This document shows, piece after piece, positions 24,899 to 38,209 of a stretch of 64,000 nt of DNA (positions within the stretch are counted from its first letter, which is position 1; every line of letters starts with the position of its first letter). The notes beneath the pieces are model-generated. The model was given only the letters and a program-made list of their open reading frames with translations, ran no database searches and was not told the origin of the DNA. The position numbers and the translations under genes are program-made. This DNA is from Exiguobacterium acetylicum (GTDB lineage Bacteria; Bacillota; Bacilli; Exiguobacteriales; Exiguobacteriaceae), in contig NZ_CP082333.1 of NCBI RefSeq assembly GCF_019890935.1, forward strand, positions 2,444,001-2,508,000, written 5' to 3'.

Positions 24899-25798
24899 TT
24901 AGTCGATCGGAAGTGCTGTTTTATTCTTTTTCGCTGCGTTGACTTGCTCATCCGCGTGATACGACGAACGAACGAGTGGACCTGCCTCACAGTGCGAGAA
25001 TCCTTTGCTGAGGGCGATTTGCTTCAGTTCAGCGAACTCTTGTGGTGTATAGTATTTGATGACGTCGAGGTGTTTTTTCGTCGGTTGGAGATACTGACCG
25101 ATCGTCATGATGTCGACGTTATTTGCGCGAAGATCATCCATCGTTTCAAGAATCTCTTCCCATGTCTCACCAAGACCAAGCATCAAGCTCGACTTCGTTG
25201 GAATTTCAGGTGCGAGTTCCTTCGAACGACGAAGGAATTCAAGCGTCCGGTCGTAAGTGGCTTTCGCACGAACGGTCGGTGTCAGACGGCGGACCGTCTC
25301 GATATTGTGGTTCATGATGTCTGGCTGTGCATCAATCAGCGTTTTCAACGCTTCAAAGTTCCCACCCATATCTGAAGGCAAGACTTCGATTGATGTCTCT
25401 GGGTTCATCCGACGCACTTCACGGACGGTTTCAGCGTAAACGCCTGCTCCGAAATCATTCAGATCGTCACGGGCAACCGCTGTGATGACCGCGTGCTTCA
25501 GGTTCATCAAACGAACGGATTCCGCGACACGTTTTGGTTCTTCGAGATCGAGTTCGTTTGGACGTCCTGTCGTCACGGCGCAAAAACGGCACGCACGTGT
25601 ACAGATACTTCCGAGAATCATGAACGTCGCCGTCCGGCGTACCGCCCAACACTCGTGGATATTCGGACACTTTGCTTCCTCACAGACAGTATGTAGCTTT
25701 TTCTCGCGCATCATACTTTTTAATTCTGTGTAGGTTTCATTCGTATTCAGCTTGATTTTCAACCATTCCGGTTTACGTTGGATTTCTCCGCGTCCCAT
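24899..25798 (-). CDS. lipA: Lipoyl synthase
   Basis: A 299-aa radical SAM enzyme that inserts two sulfur atoms into octanoyl groups to make lipoyl cofactors. The auxiliary cluster cysteines are in [12 protein letters not shown], and the radical SAM cluster motif CTRACRFC follows. GLGETWEE and SSYHAD near the end are also typical. Length is standard. GGGGGAAG precedes the ATG. The lipoylated GcvH encoded at 43.6 kb is one expected partner of its product chemistry. Confidence 0.95.
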   Translation of the reverse strand: MGRGEIQRKPEWLKIKLNTNETYTELKSMMREKKLHTVCEEAKCPNIHECWAVRRTATFMILGSICTRACRFCAVTTGRPNELDLEEPKRVAESVRLMNLKHAVITAVARDDLNDFGAGVYAETVREVRRMNPETSIEVLPSDMGGNFEALKTLIDAQPDIMNHNIETVRRLTPTVRAKATYDRTLEFLRRSKELAPEIPTKSSLMLGLGETWEEILETMDDLRANNVDIMTIGQYLQPTKKHLDVIKYYTPQEFAELKQIALSKGFSHCEAGPLVRSSYHADEQVNAAKKNKTALPID

Positions 25799-25860
25799 GG
25801 TTTCGCTTCCCCCTTCATCCCCAAAAAGTCAATTAATGTCTGCTTTAGTATAACAAACAA

Positions 25861-27162
25861 TCAGGGTTTGCGAACAGGCAATTCATTATATTCCGACTTC
25901 TCCGATAAGCGTTTGAACAACAAATCCCGTAACAATTCCGGCATAAAATATTCTTTTGGCATTTCTTTGATCGCTGGGAAGAGTGGACCGAATGTGAACA
26001 TATCCGGCAAGACGACCGTATAGTTTCGCGTTGGCTCAAGCGGTTGATGTTCCGCCAAACCAGCATAATGCATCCGCCCCATCAACTTACCACGGAAACC
26101 GAGACCACGAACCTTTAGTTGTTCGAACTGATCTGTTTTGACTTCGTCGAGGAAAGTTTGGACTTCCACACCGGTCATCGTCACTTTACAAGGGTTGATC
26201 GGGTGCGGGCAGAGTCGATGTAAATCAAAGGCAGAGACAGGACCTGGTGGAAGTGACCCAAGCAGAATGCCTGCCGGGACACAAGCGATATCCGCATCAC
26301 ACCAGTCGCGCATCGTCTCGACAAGCAATTGTGAGAATGGCGACTCGCTGAACCAGTCATTGGCTAGACCCGATGTCTCGCCAATCGGCTCCTTCATCTG
26401 TTGTTCCGCAAGATATTGTTCCCGGTCGAGCAATTTTGCCGTCGCTTCATCCTCGGCGTAATCGTGCAAGGAGTGAAGGACCGCTTCCTTCTCGCCAGTG
26501 TCCGTATTCATATAAATTTCACCCGCATACTGACCATGTTTACCGGCTTGGGTGATTAAGACACCATTCTTAACGACACCGTCATCAAGGACATGATGCG
26601 TATGCGCACCGATGATCAAATCCAGTTCTGGAAAACGCATCGCCAGTTCTTCGTCTTGATAGAAACCAAGGTGACTTAAGCAAATCAAGACGTCGACTTC
26701 TTGGCGCAACCGCTCGATTTCACGCGCTGCGACGTCAAACGGTTCTTCGATCGTCCAACCAAGTAAACCGTATAGTTCAATATACGGTGCCGTCAGACCA
26801 AAGACGCCGACTTTGCCGGTCGGTAATTCGTGAATGACCCCTTGTTTGGCAAACGGTGCTTCTAAATTCGAGACGAGGACCGGAAAGTCCGCTTCCGTGT
26901 AGAGATTCGCTAACCAGTCATGTGGAAACGTGATGCCTTCATTGTTCCCGATCGTCACTGCGGTCGGCATCAACGCATTCAATAGATGTGTATTGATCTT
27001 TCCTTTTGTTGCTTCCGTCGCTGGATCCACACGGTCCGCATGATCGCCGAGATCAAAAACGAGCGAATCGTACGTCCGGTGTTCCTTGACGAAGGACATG
27101 TAGCGAGGCCACATATCGAAGTGTGAGTGCAAATCATTATAGTGAATGATGTGTAACTTCAT
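25861..27162 (-). CDS. yunD: Metallophosphatase / 5'-nucleotidase family protein (YunD)
   Basis: A 433-aa protein with an N-terminal metallophosphoesterase domain (HYNDLHSHFD, FDLGDHADR, IGNNE, CLSHLGF, GAHTHH) and a C-terminal 5'-nucleotidase domain. The dimetal ligands Asp, His, Asn are all in place. No signal peptide, so it is probably cytosolic. Bacillus YunD is its closest named relative by architecture and neighbourhood. Nucleotide or related phosphoester substrates are likely; exact one unknown. Confidence 0.88.
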   Translation of the reverse strand: MKLHIIHYNDLHSHFDMWPRYMSFVKEHRTYDSLVFDLGDHADRVDPATEATKGKINTHLLNALMPTAVTIGNNEGITFPHDWLANLYTEADFPVLVSNLEAPFAKQGVIHELPTGKVGVFGLTAPYIELYGLLGWTIEEPFDVAAREIERLRQEVDVLICLSHLGFYQDEELAMRFPELDLIIGAHTHHVLDDGVVKNGVLITQAGKHGQYAGEIYMNTDTGEKEAVLHSLHDYAEDEATAKLLDREQYLAEQQMKEPIGETSGLANDWFSESPFSQLLVETMRDWCDADIACVPAGILLGSLPPGPVSAFDLHRLCPHPINPCKVTMTGVEVQTFLDEVKTDQFEQLKVRGLGFRGKLMGRMHYAGLAEHQPLEPTRNYTVVLPDMFTFGPLFPAIKEMPKEYFMPELLRDLLFKRLSEKSEYNELPVRKP

Positions 27163-27183
27163 GCAGAAGCCCCCCTTGATGAT

Positions 27184-28026
27184 TTAGAACAAAGAGATTT
27201 GTCGCGGCGCGAGTTCATAGTCGAGATCGAGAATCTCGATTAATCGTTTCGCATTCGGGGCAGCATCTCCTGCTGAGTTGTTATTAAAAAAGACATAGAC
27301 ATCCTTTGCTTCCGCTGCAACATCGCGGACGTGACTTGCGAGTTCTTGTAGCTCGTCTTCTGAGTACCGATAGAGACAGCGGACTTTTCGCCAATCTTCG
27401 CTGCTTTGACCGGGTTTCTTTAACCAACCGGCTTTATTTCGTCCGTGGAGGCGGATGAATGCCGTCTCCTGCGTCACGACCGGTACGAATGGTACGGAAC
27501 CATCTTCCGTCTGCGGTTCGTCACAAATCGTATGAATGAACTGATGTTCCTTCAGAAAACGGAGCGTTCGCTCACGATAAGCTTCCGAATACCACGATGG
27601 ATTTCGGAACTCGATCGCGACCGGCAGTCCGGCAAGTGATTTTCGAATCGTTTGCAAATATTCCAAGTGCATTTTGCTGACATCGAACCAGGGCGGCAAC
27701 TGCACGAGGATCGCCGCAATCTTTCCACTCTTTCGCATCGGTTCGATCGACGCGATATATTGTTCAAAAATCGGTCCGAGCGGATCTTTGTTATCCCGGT
27801 CGTGCCCACTCATCGCCCGGTGAACCTTGACAATGAAGCGAAAACCGTCCGGCGTCTCGGATGTCCATTTCTCATAGTTTCGTTCCGGTTGAATCGCATA
27901 GAATGTCGAGTCGACCTCGACCGCTGGAAAATGACCGGCATAGGCAGCCAGTTTCTCTTTACGATCTTGCGGGGTCAAGTAGAGACTATCATGATCTCCC
28001 CAGCCCGTGACACCGATATATATCAT
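27184..28026 (-). CDS. yunF: DUF72 family protein (YunF)
   Basis: A 280-aa TIM-barrel-like DUF72 protein. It starts IYIGVTGWGDHDSLY and has VEVDSTFYAIQ, FVIKVHR-like FIVKVHRAMSG, VAIEFRNPSWY, AFIRLHGRNKAGW and VYVFFNNNSAGDAAPNA, all family signatures. No biochemical role is established. It is 21 bp upstream of yunD and likely in the same operon. Confidence 0.87.
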   Translation of the reverse strand: MIYIGVTGWGDHDSLYLTPQDRKEKLAAYAGHFPAVEVDSTFYAIQPERNYEKWTSETPDGFRFIVKVHRAMSGHDRDNKDPLGPIFEQYIASIEPMRKSGKIAAILVQLPPWFDVSKMHLEYLQTIRKSLAGLPVAIEFRNPSWYSEAYRERTLRFLKEHQFIHTICDEPQTEDGSVPFVPVVTQETAFIRLHGRNKAGWLKKPGQSSEDWRKVRCLYRYSEDELQELASHVRDVAAEAKDVYVFFNNNSAGDAAPNAKRLIEILDLDYELAPRQISLF

Positions 28027-28128
28027 GCTCTCTTCCCCCTCGTATGTTCTATTCTACCTATTCATCATAGCATAGCAGAATCCGGGATTTCTTCTTCGAT
28101 GCTTCCTAAGCAAACACTCTTTTTTCAG

Positions 28129-28178
28129 AAAAAAGACATCCCTCTCCTCCCTACTCATGCAGGAAGGAAAAGGATGCC
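28129..28178 (-). terminator. Candidate terminator of the acyltransferase gene
   Basis: Reverse strand GGCATCC...CCTTCC and an AGGGAGG...GGGATGTC arm with mismatches, then six T residues. Confidence 0.6.
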
Positions 28179-28193
28179 TAGTCACCGTTCTCA

Positions 28194-29267
28194 TCATGAA
28201 GCAGTAGACTGTGCCTCGACGATTTTCGGAGCAGGAGCTCTTCGTTTTGGAACCGGAACGATATAGTTTCCGTACGGCAATAAACTGATCACATAAGAGA
28301 CAGAAATCGAAGCCGCAAGCGTGACGATCATCGCACAAATGAACATACTCGCAGAGTCGAAGTAAGCGAAGAGATCCGTCCGACCGATTCCGCGAATGAC
28401 GAGCGGATGAATCAGGTAAATCCCCATCGAATGCGTTCCGATCGTCTGGAAGATGCGCATCGCTGTCGCATCCGTCTGGACACGGCGGAAGACGTAGTTC
28501 AAGACGACGAGGACGAACGGGATGTACACAAGGTTCGAAATGTTCGTCGACGTGTACGTCCGCTCTAGGTCGATACTGACCCAAATATCAAGGATGATCA
28601 ATCCACTGATCAGCAATAAGATTGTCCGATGACGCTTTAGAATTTGTTGAATCTCTTCATAATAGACGGCATATGTAATCCCCATCATGAAATAGGCAAT
28701 CCAATTGAGTAAGAAAGATCGGCTATTGACGAGTCGATCCAGAAACTCGATGTCTGTCGTTAAGCTTCCTGAAGTCAGCCAGAAGTAGTTGACGCCCATC
28801 GCCGCCACTGTCGCAACAAGCAGCAATGTTCCTTTCTTAAGTCGTGCAAGTACCGGAAATACGACATAAAACTGAAGTACCGTCAAAATGAAGTACAGAT
28901 GGAAGTTTGCTGTTCCATAAAGGAAGTAATCCGATAGCGGCATACCTGGTTTTAAACTATCTTCTACATGATAACGATACACGAGGTAGATCGTGCTCCA
29001 AATCAGGTAAGGAATAAAGATTTTAGAGAAACGTGACTTGACGAATGTTCCGAAATCGAATCCTTTGCGCTGGACCATCGACATCAACAGAAACGCACTG
29101 ATGATGGCAAAGATCGGCGTACCAATCCGAGAAAATTGATCGATGTAACCAATCGCTTCATTTTCGAATTCCCCTTTCGAATGATACAAACCAGCGATGA
29201 CATGGACAGCGACGACCATGATTGCCGCAATCGATCGAATGACAGGAATTTCTTGATAAAATTTCAT
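28194..29267 (-). CDS. Acyltransferase 3 family membrane protein
   Basis: A 357-aa protein with about ten helices belonging to the acyltransferase 3 (OafA/YrhL-like) family, which adds acetyl or similar groups to cell-surface sugars. The early helix has RSIAAIMVVAVHVIAGLYH with the catalytic-type His, followed by RIGTPIFAIISAFLLMS. No extracellular SGNH domain is attached. The first codons form a membrane segment. Flanking genes give no hint of the acceptor. Confidence 0.82.
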   Translation of the reverse strand: MKFYQEIPVIRSIAAIMVVAVHVIAGLYHSKGEFENEAIGYIDQFSRIGTPIFAIISAFLLMSMVQRKGFDFGTFVKSRFSKIFIPYLIWSTIYLVYRYHVEDSLKPGMPLSDYFLYGTANFHLYFILTVLQFYVVFPVLARLKKGTLLLVATVAAMGVNYFWLTSGSLTTDIEFLDRLVNSRSFLLNWIAYFMMGITYAVYYEEIQQILKRHRTILLLISGLIILDIWVSIDLERTYTSTNISNLVYIPFVLVVLNYVFRRVQTDATAMRIFQTIGTHSMGIYLIHPLVIRGIGRTDLFAYFDSASMFICAMIVTLAASISVSYVISLLPYGNYIVPVPKRRAPAPKIVEAQSTAS

Positions 29268-29369
29268 TTTTTCACACCTTAATCATGTTTATATATTTTT
29301 TCACAAAAGTTATTATAATCTATTTTCGTCCAAATTAAATGATAATATCCAAATTTTATCGGATGTAAC

Positions 29370-29402
29370 GAAAAAGAATCCCTTTTGAAATAAGAGACTC
29401 TT
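29370..29402 (-). terminator. Terminator of the DHFR-like gene
   Basis: Reverse strand GAGTCTCTT and AAGGGATTC stem (two G-T pairs) then five T residues. Confidence 0.65.
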
Positions 29403-29412
29403 TTTGTGAAGA

Positions 29413-29964
29413 TTAGATTTTTTCGTAAGATAACGCGATACATCCGGAAGCAAAGACGCGTGTTTCGACTAACCGTAGCGTCTGTAGTTGATCAAATACC
29501 GGAAACATCCGTTTTCCACTACCGAGCAGAACGGGGTAGATCACGACATGATAGCGATCGACGAGTCCAAGTTCAATTGCTTCAGCAGCAAGTGTCGCCC
29601 CACCGATCGCAATCTGTTTTCCAGGTAAAGCTTTTAGTGTTTGAAGTTCCTCGGCAAGCGACGTAGTCGCTAGCCGCGTATTTCCTTCGACAGCGTCGAG
29701 CGTCCGCGAGAAGACGACCTTCTCAAGCGCTTGCCAGGTTTTCGCATACTCAACGATAATCGGCTCGTCTTCCTGATCCGTTGTCTCCCAGTATTGCATC
29801 ATTTCGTACAAACGACGTCCGTAGACATGGGTATCGAACGCTTTCTCATAGTCATTGAAATACTGATGTAATTCCGCATCCGGTGAAGCGAAATCGATCC
29901 TGCCCGACGCATCTTCGATATAACCGTCAAGCGAGACTTGAAAGGAATAGACGATGTCACGCAT
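29413..29964 (-). CDS. Dihydrofolate reductase family protein (RibD C-terminal domain-like)
   Basis: A 183-aa NADPH-binding reductase-like protein. MRDIVYSFQVSLDGYIEDASG at the start, the HVYGRRLYEMM helix and KQIAIGGATLAAEAIELGLVD are marks of the RibD-C/DHFR-like family. Such proteins are often annotated as dihydrofolate reductase but their substrates are mostly unknown; the true DHFR role is unlikely. AAAAGGAGGGG lies 7 nt before the ATG at 29962-29964. Confidence 0.82.
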   Translation of the reverse strand: MRDIVYSFQVSLDGYIEDASGRIDFASPDAELHQYFNDYEKAFDTHVYGRRLYEMMQYWETTDQEDEPIIVEYAKTWQALEKVVFSRTLDAVEGNTRLATTSLAEELQTLKALPGKQIAIGGATLAAEAIELGLVDRYHVVIYPVLLGSGKRMFPVFDQLQTLRLVETRVFASGCIALSYEKI

Positions 29965-30009
29965 AGTAACCCCTCCTTTTTCACTCTTTACCCGAATACC
30001 CATTTCATG

Positions 30010-30042
30010 AAAAAAACTCCCCCATCCGTAGATGAGAGAGTA
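30010..30042 (-). terminator. Terminator of the suf operon
   Basis: Reverse strand ACTCTCTCATC, TACG loop, GATGGGGGAGT, then seven T residues. Confidence 0.85.
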
Positions 30043-30049
30043 AAACGAA

Positions 30050-31447
30050 TTATCCGATTGAACCTTCCATCTCGAACTTGATGAGACGGTTCATTTCGAC
30101 CGCATATTCCATTGGAAGTTCTTTCGTGAATGGCTCGATGAAGCCCATGACGATCATTTCCGTTGCTTCCTCTTGTGAAATCCCGCGGCTCATGAGGTAG
30201 AACAATTGCTCTTCCGAGACCTTCGAGACTTTCGCTTCGTGCTCGAGCGAAATGTTGTCGTTGAGGATTTCGTTGTACGGAATCGTATCCGACGTCGATT
30301 GGTTATCCATGATGAGCGTATCACATTCGATGTTCGAACGTGCACCTGTCGCTTTCCGTCCAAAGTGAACGATACCGCGGTACGTGACTTTACCACCGTG
30401 TTTTGAGATCGACTTCGAGACGATCGTCGACGACGTGTTCGGTGCTAAGTGAATCATCTTCGCACCCGCATCTTGGTGTTGACCTTTACCAGCGATTGCG
30501 ATTGACAATGTCATACCGCGTGAACCTTCACCTTTGAGGATGACGGCTGGGTATTTCATCGTCAGTTTCGAACCGATGTTACCATCGACCCATTCCATCG
30601 TTGCGCCAGCTTCACAGATCGCACGCTTCGTAACGAGGTTGTAGACGTTGTTCGCCCAGTTTTGGATCGTCGTGTAACGGCAGTAAGCGTTTTTGTTGAT
30701 GAAGATCTCAACGACCGCTGAGTGAAGCGAGTTCGTTGTGTAGACCGGTGCTGTACATCCTTCGACGTAGTGAACCGATGCTTCGTCATCAACGATGATC
30801 AACGTCCGCTCGAATTGACCCATGTTTTCCGAGTTGATGCGGAAGTAGGCTTGAAGCGGCGTGTCGACTTTGACACCTTTTGGTACGTAGATGAACGATC
30901 CACCTGACCAGACCGCTGTGTTCAATGCTGCGAACTTGTTGTCTGTTGGCGGGATTAATTTTCCGAAGTACTCACGGAAGATATCTTCGTTTTCTTTTAA
31001 GGCTGTATCTGTATCTTTGAAGACGACACCGATTTCTTCGAGGTCTTCTTTCATGTTGTGGTAGACAACCTCTGACTCGTACTGAGCCGAGACACCTGCC
31101 AAGTATTTTTGCTCTGCTTCTGGGATACCGAGCTTGTCAAACGTACGTTTGATTTCTTCCGGTACTTCATCCCACGATTTCTCTGCTCGTTCAGACGGCT
31201 TGACGTAGTACGTGATGTCGTCGAAGTTCAATTCTGAGAGATCGCCACCCCACGCTGGCATCGCTTGTTCGTTGAAGATCTTAAGTGATTTCAAACGGAA
31301 ATCAAGCATCCATTGTGGTTCTTCCTTCATTTTCGAGATCGTTTCGACGACTTCAGTCGTCAAGCCACGTCCAGAACGGAAGATCGAGATATCGCGATCG
31401 TGGAAACCATATTTATAATCGCCAATTTCCGGCATGTTCTTTGCCAT
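30050..31447 (-). CDS. sufB: Fe-S cluster assembly scaffold SufB
   Basis: A 465-aa subunit of the SufBCD scaffold complex on which Fe-S clusters are built in the cytosol. The beta-helix core (NCS-like [45 protein letters not shown]) and the C-terminal [20 protein letters not shown] block shared with SufD are present. The second ATG (31447) fits GAGGAGGAA spacing. Last gene of sufCDSUB. Confidence 0.95.
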   Translation of the reverse strand: MAKNMPEIGDYKYGFHDRDISIFRSGRGLTTEVVETISKMKEEPQWMLDFRLKSLKIFNEQAMPAWGGDLSELNFDDITYYVKPSERAEKSWDEVPEEIKRTFDKLGIPEAEQKYLAGVSAQYESEVVYHNMKEDLEEIGVVFKDTDTALKENEDIFREYFGKLIPPTDNKFAALNTAVWSGGSFIYVPKGVKVDTPLQAYFRINSENMGQFERTLIIVDDEASVHYVEGCTAPVYTTNSLHSAVVEIFINKNAYCRYTTIQNWANNVYNLVTKRAICEAGATMEWVDGNIGSKLTMKYPAVILKGEGSRGMTLSIAIAGKGQHQDAGAKMIHLAPNTSSTIVSKSISKHGGKVTYRGIVHFGRKATGARSNIECDTLIMDNQSTSDTIPYNEILNDNISLEHEAKVSKVSEEQLFYLMSRGISQEEATEMIVMGFIEPFTKELPMEYAVEMNRLIKFEMEGSIG

Positions 31448-31483
31448 GTTCATTTCCTCCTCTTACTTGCTTGTGACCGAAGT

Positions 31484-34410
<2,927 letters not shown>

Positions 34411-34428
34411 CATGCTTCCTCCCTCGTC

Positions 34429-35214
34429 TTACGCTTTTGTTTCGATTTCGACGTCTTCGATGCCGAGTTCTTTTTTAACCCAGTCATAACCTTCTGCTTC
34501 GAGACGGTGTGCGAGTTCTTTACCACCAGACATGACGATTTTTCCGCCCATCATGATGTGGATGAAGTCTGGCTCGATATAGTTCAAGAGACGTTGGTAG
34601 TGCGTGATGATCAAGCAGCCGAATTCAGGTGAACGCATTTCGTTGACACCTTTTGCAACGACTTTCAATGCATCGATATCAAGACCTGAATCGATTTCAT
34701 CAAGAATCGCGATCGCTGGTTTAAGCATCATCATCTGAAGAATTTCGTTACGTTTCTTTTCTCCACCAGAGAAACCTTCGTTGAGGTAACGGTGTGCCAT
34801 TTCTGAAGGCATCTCGAGAAGACCCATTTGTGAATCAAGCTCACGGATGAACTTCATGAGTGAGATTTCATCGCCTTCTTCACGGCGCGAGTTGATCGCT
34901 GAACGAAGGAAGTCGGAGTTCGTGACACCACTGATTTCGCTTGGGTACTGCATTGCGAGGAACATTCCCGCTTGTGCGCGCTCATCGACTTCCATGTCGA
35001 GGACGTCTTCGCCGTCGAGTGTGACTGAACCAGATGTCACTTCGTACGATGGGTGACCCATCAATGCTGATGCGAGTGTTGATTTACCTGTCCCGTTTGG
35101 TCCCATGACCGCGTGGATTTCCCCGCCTTTGATTTCCAAGTTGACGCCTTTCAAGATTTCCTTGCCGTCGATTGCGACGTGTAGATCTTCAATCTTCAAG
35201 TGTGAAGCCTTCAT
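34429..35214 (-). CDS. sufC: Fe-S assembly ATPase SufC
   Basis: A 261-aa ABC-type ATPase that powers shape changes in the SufBCD scaffold. Walker A is GPNGTGKSTL, the signature is FSGGEKKRNE, and Walker B is AILDEIDSGLD. The ATG at 35212-35214 follows GGAGGG. It is the first gene of the operon; a candidate promoter lies 76-104 bp upstream. Confidence 0.95.
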   Translation of the reverse strand: MKASHLKIEDLHVAIDGKEILKGVNLEIKGGEIHAVMGPNGTGKSTLASALMGHPSYEVTSGSVTLDGEDVLDMEVDERAQAGMFLAMQYPSEISGVTNSDFLRSAINSRREEGDEISLMKFIRELDSQMGLLEMPSEMAHRYLNEGFSGGEKKRNEILQMMMLKPAIAILDEIDSGLDIDALKVVAKGVNEMRSPEFGCLIITHYQRLLNYIEPDFIHIMMGGKIVMSGGKELAHRLEAEGYDWVKKELGIEDVEIETKA

Positions 35215-35289
35215 GTTAGAATCCCTCCATCTATTCATTTCGTGACTGACGATTCAGAACACGAGCGTTACCAATTTAGTATCATTCTA

Positions 35290-35318
35290 ATCTTAAAGAA
35301 ACATCGCGTATTATTCAA
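35290..35318 (-). promoter_or_regulatory. Candidate promoter of sufCDSUB
   Basis: Reverse strand TTGAAT, 17-bp spacer, TAAGAT. Confidence 0.55.
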
Positions 35319-35347
35319 GCGTCATCGCTCGTTGATTTTTCTCAAAA

Positions 35348-36598
35348 TCATGCGTTTTGTTGAGAATCATTCGAAAGTTTCACCGGTTCCTCGAGTTCCT
35401 CGATCGTCGAAGCCCGATGAATCCGTTGTGACAGTAAGAGCAGTGGTATTCCGAATAATGTCAAGCCCGCTAATATCCCGAAAATCGGTAACGGACGGTC
35501 CGCTCCATATAAACTTAACAAATGTCCTCCGGCGATCGGACCGATTGATTGTCCGATCGACGTCAAGCCCATCGCCCCGAAATAACTGCCCCGTAATTCT
35601 GGTTTGGCAAACCGATCGGTCAAGATGTCGGTCATCGTGAACATCATGACTTCCCCGCACGTGAAGATGAACATCGCGACGATCATCAACCAGATCGCGT
35701 TCGCATTTCCCATGATGAACAATCCGATCGCAACAGTCGCAATCCCGGTCGTGATCGAGACGAGCGGTGACGTCTTCATACCAAACTTCATGATCGGATA
35801 TTGGACGATTAAGACAGTGATCGCATTGATCGTGATCAAAATCGCATAGAGTGTCTTCCCGCCTTCAAGCAGTGACGTTTCCGTCAAGAACTGTGGCAAG
35901 GTCGAGTTGAACTGACTGTAGCCGAAAACCCCGAAGATGATGCCGGCGAGTGCCAGCGTAAAAGCGATATCCGTCCGCAACAGACGAACCGTTGCTCCAA
36001 ACGACACCTTTTTCCCACCATGCGTCTCGGTAATCGGATGGCGTTTGAATAAGATACCGATCATCACCCCGTACACGATATAGACGAATGCCGTGATGTA
36101 AAACGTCGCGGACGTGTTCCCCGCACTCAGCAGTAAAGCGATTCCCGGTCCGATCGCTGCTGCGATGTTGATCATCGCGTAACGGATATTGAAGACGAAC
36201 AACCGGTTCGCTTCATCCGTCGTATCACTGATCAAGGCACGAGCAGATGGCTCGAAGATTGAGCGACAGACCCCGTTCAAGGCACTGAGCGTAAAGAATG
36301 CCCAGAACGTCTCGACTTGTGCCAGCGCAATGAAGACGATCGCGAATCCAATCGTTCCGGCAAGCATCATCGCCCGGCGACCATACCGATCCGACAAGGT
36401 ACCACCGATGAAACTCATAATGAGGCTGGCGATCGCTGAGATACTGAGGACCCAGCCGACATCGACCGGATCAAACTTCAGGACGGTCGTCATGTAGATG
36501 GCGAAGAACGGCATCGTGATGAACGTTCCGAGACGCGAGAAAAACGTCCCGAACAAGACCCCGAGTGTCAACGGATGCAGTTGACGAATGCGTTGCAT
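35348..36598 (-). CDS. MFS transporter (DHA1-type)
   Basis: A 416-aa membrane protein with 12 predicted helices. The first helix contains LGVLFGTFFSRLGTFITMPFF, and motif A is GGTLSDRYGRRAMMLAG. It resembles MdtG/YttB-type multidrug or metabolite exporters; the substrate is unknown. AGGGGGA precedes the ATG at 36596-36598. It lies between the suf and met genes without overlap and is likely monocistronic. Confidence 0.85.
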   Translation of the reverse strand: MQRIRQLHPLTLGVLFGTFFSRLGTFITMPFFAIYMTTVLKFDPVDVGWVLSISAIASLIMSFIGGTLSDRYGRRAMMLAGTIGFAIVFIALAQVETFWAFFTLSALNGVCRSIFEPSARALISDTTDEANRLFVFNIRYAMINIAAAIGPGIALLLSAGNTSATFYITAFVYIVYGVMIGILFKRHPITETHGGKKVSFGATVRLLRTDIAFTLALAGIIFGVFGYSQFNSTLPQFLTETSLLEGGKTLYAILITINAITVLIVQYPIMKFGMKTSPLVSITTGIATVAIGLFIMGNANAIWLMIVAMFIFTCGEVMMFTMTDILTDRFAKPELRGSYFGAMGLTSIGQSIGPIAGGHLLSLYGADRPLPIFGILAGLTLFGIPLLLLSQRIHRASTIEELEEPVKLSNDSQQNA

Positions 36599-36631
36599 AT
36601 GATTCCCCCTAACCCCTGTTTCAGACAAATG

Positions 36632-36663
36632 AAAAGCATCCTTCCATTATATAGGAAGGATGC
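36632..36663 (-). terminator. Terminator of metNIQ
   Basis: Reverse strand GCATCCTTCC and GGAAGGATGC stem followed by TTTTC. Confidence 0.85.
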
Positions 36664-36677
36664 CGGTTTCGGTGAAC

Positions 36678-37511
36678 TTATTTGCTGACTGGAACGACCG
36701 CACCTTTGTACTTGTCGAGGATCCAATCTTGGTTTTTCTTTTCGTGCAGAACGTCAAGAAGTGCTGTGACACGCTTGTCTTTTTCATCGCCGTCACGTGT
36801 AACGATGATGTTGACGTATGGTGACGACTCATCTTCTGAAGCGATCGCGTCTTTCAACGGGTTCAGACCGTTATCGATCGCATAGTTCGTGTTGATGAGG
36901 ACGGCGTCGCCTTCATTGTTTTTGTAAGCTTGCGGAAGCAGTGATGCTTCGATGTTCGTCTTGAACTTAAGTTTCTTCGGGTTCTCTGCGATATCACCGA
37001 GTTGTGCATCTGTCGTTTTACCGTCTTTGAGTTTAATCAATCCTTCGTTTTGAAGGAACGTCAAGACACGACCGCGTTCCGCGACGTTTGAGCTCGTCAG
37101 GATCGTTGCACCGTTTGGTAACTTATCGAGTGACTTGTATTTCTTCGAGTAGATACCGAGTGGTTCAACGTGAACGCCACCTGCGTTCGCGAACTTATAC
37201 GATTTGTTTTCTTTCTCTTGTTGCTCAAGATACGGTACGTGCTGGAAGTAGTTCGCATCGATTTCTTTCGCTGCGAGTGCTTTGTTCGGAAGTACGTAAT
37301 CTTGGAACTTCTTGATTTCAAGCTTGTAACCTTTTGCTTCATATTCTTTTTTAACGTGCTGAAGAATCTCAGCGTGCGGTACGTTTGAAGCACCGATGAC
37401 AAGTGTTTTGTCGTCGCTACCTGATCCTGATGATTTTTCGCCACATGCAGCAAGGCTGATTGCTAAGACGGATACAGCGGCAGTACCTACGAATTTTTTC
37501 CAAACTTTCAT
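36678..37511 (-). CDS. metQ: Methionine ABC transporter substrate-binding lipoprotein
   Basis: A 277-aa lipoprotein of the NlpA/MetQ family. The signal peptide has the lipobox LAACGEKSSG with the lipidated Cys near residue 24. Conserved parts are VPHAEILQHV, FQDYVLPNKALAAKEIDANYFQH and LINTNYAIDNGL. It binds D- or L-methionine outside the membrane. GGAGGAATC lies before the ATG (37509-37511). Third gene of metNIQ, all under the SAM riboswitch. Confidence 0.94.
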   Translation of the reverse strand: MKVWKKFVGTAAVSVLAISLAACGEKSSGSGSDDKTLVIGASNVPHAEILQHVKKEYEAKGYKLEIKKFQDYVLPNKALAAKEIDANYFQHVPYLEQQEKENKSYKFANAGGVHVEPLGIYSKKYKSLDKLPNGATILTSSNVAERGRVLTFLQNEGLIKLKDGKTTDAQLGDIAENPKKLKFKTNIEASLLPQAYKNNEGDAVLINTNYAIDNGLNPLKDAIASEDESSPYVNIIVTRDGDEKDKRVTALLDVLHEKKNQDWILDKYKGAVVPVSK

Positions 37512-37543
37512 GAATGATTCCTCCAATATGATTAAGTTTTGAA

Positions 37544-38209
37544 TTAACGTTTATCGATCGCACGGATCAGCAAATCACCAATGATTTGGATGACGAAGAC
37601 GATCGCTAAGATTAAGAGTGTCGCAATGACGATGACATCGTTTTGAGAACGCTGGAATCCTTCGATGAAGGCCATGTCCCCAAGTCCACCTCCGCCGACT
37701 ACTCCGGCCATTGCCGTATAACCGACAAGTGAGACGAGTGTGACCGTGATACCAGAAACGATGGCAGGCAACGCTTCCGGGATTAAGACTTTATAGATGA
37801 TTTGGAACTTCGTCGCCCCCATCGATTCAGCTGCCTCGATGACACCTTTATCGACTTCACGTAACGCGAGTTCAACCATCCGACCGTAAAATGGTGCAGC
37901 ACCGAAAATCAGTGCCGGTAATGCTGCCGTTGGTCCGAGGAACGAACCGACGATCGCTGTCGTAAATGGAATCAATAAGATCAGTAAGATGATGAACGGA
38001 ATCGAACGGAAGACGTTGACGATCAAGCTCAACACTGAATAAAACGCCCGATTCTTGAACAATAACTCTTCGTTTGTCGCATACAATAGCAAACCAATGA
38101 TCAAACCGAGAACGAATGTCGAAACACCAGCGATTGCCGTCATATAGACGGTACTGCCTGTCGCTTCCCACACCATGTCCCAGTCTAGGTTGTCAAAGAA
38201 TGAAATCAT
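37544..38209 (-). CDS. metI: Methionine ABC transporter permease
   Basis: A 221-aa permease with five helices; the ABC-docking EAA loop reads AAESMGATKFQIIYKVLIPEA. Length and sequence match the MetI family. ATGA overlap with metN. Confidence 0.94.
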   Translation of the reverse strand: MISFFDNLDWDMVWEATGSTVYMTAIAGVSTFVLGLIIGLLLYATNEELLFKNRAFYSVLSLIVNVFRSIPFIILLILLIPFTTAIVGSFLGPTAALPALIFGAAPFYGRMVELALREVDKGVIEAAESMGATKFQIIYKVLIPEALPAIVSGITVTLVSLVGYTAMAGVVGGGGLGDMAFIEGFQRSQNDVIVIATLLILAIVFVIQIIGDLLIRAIDKR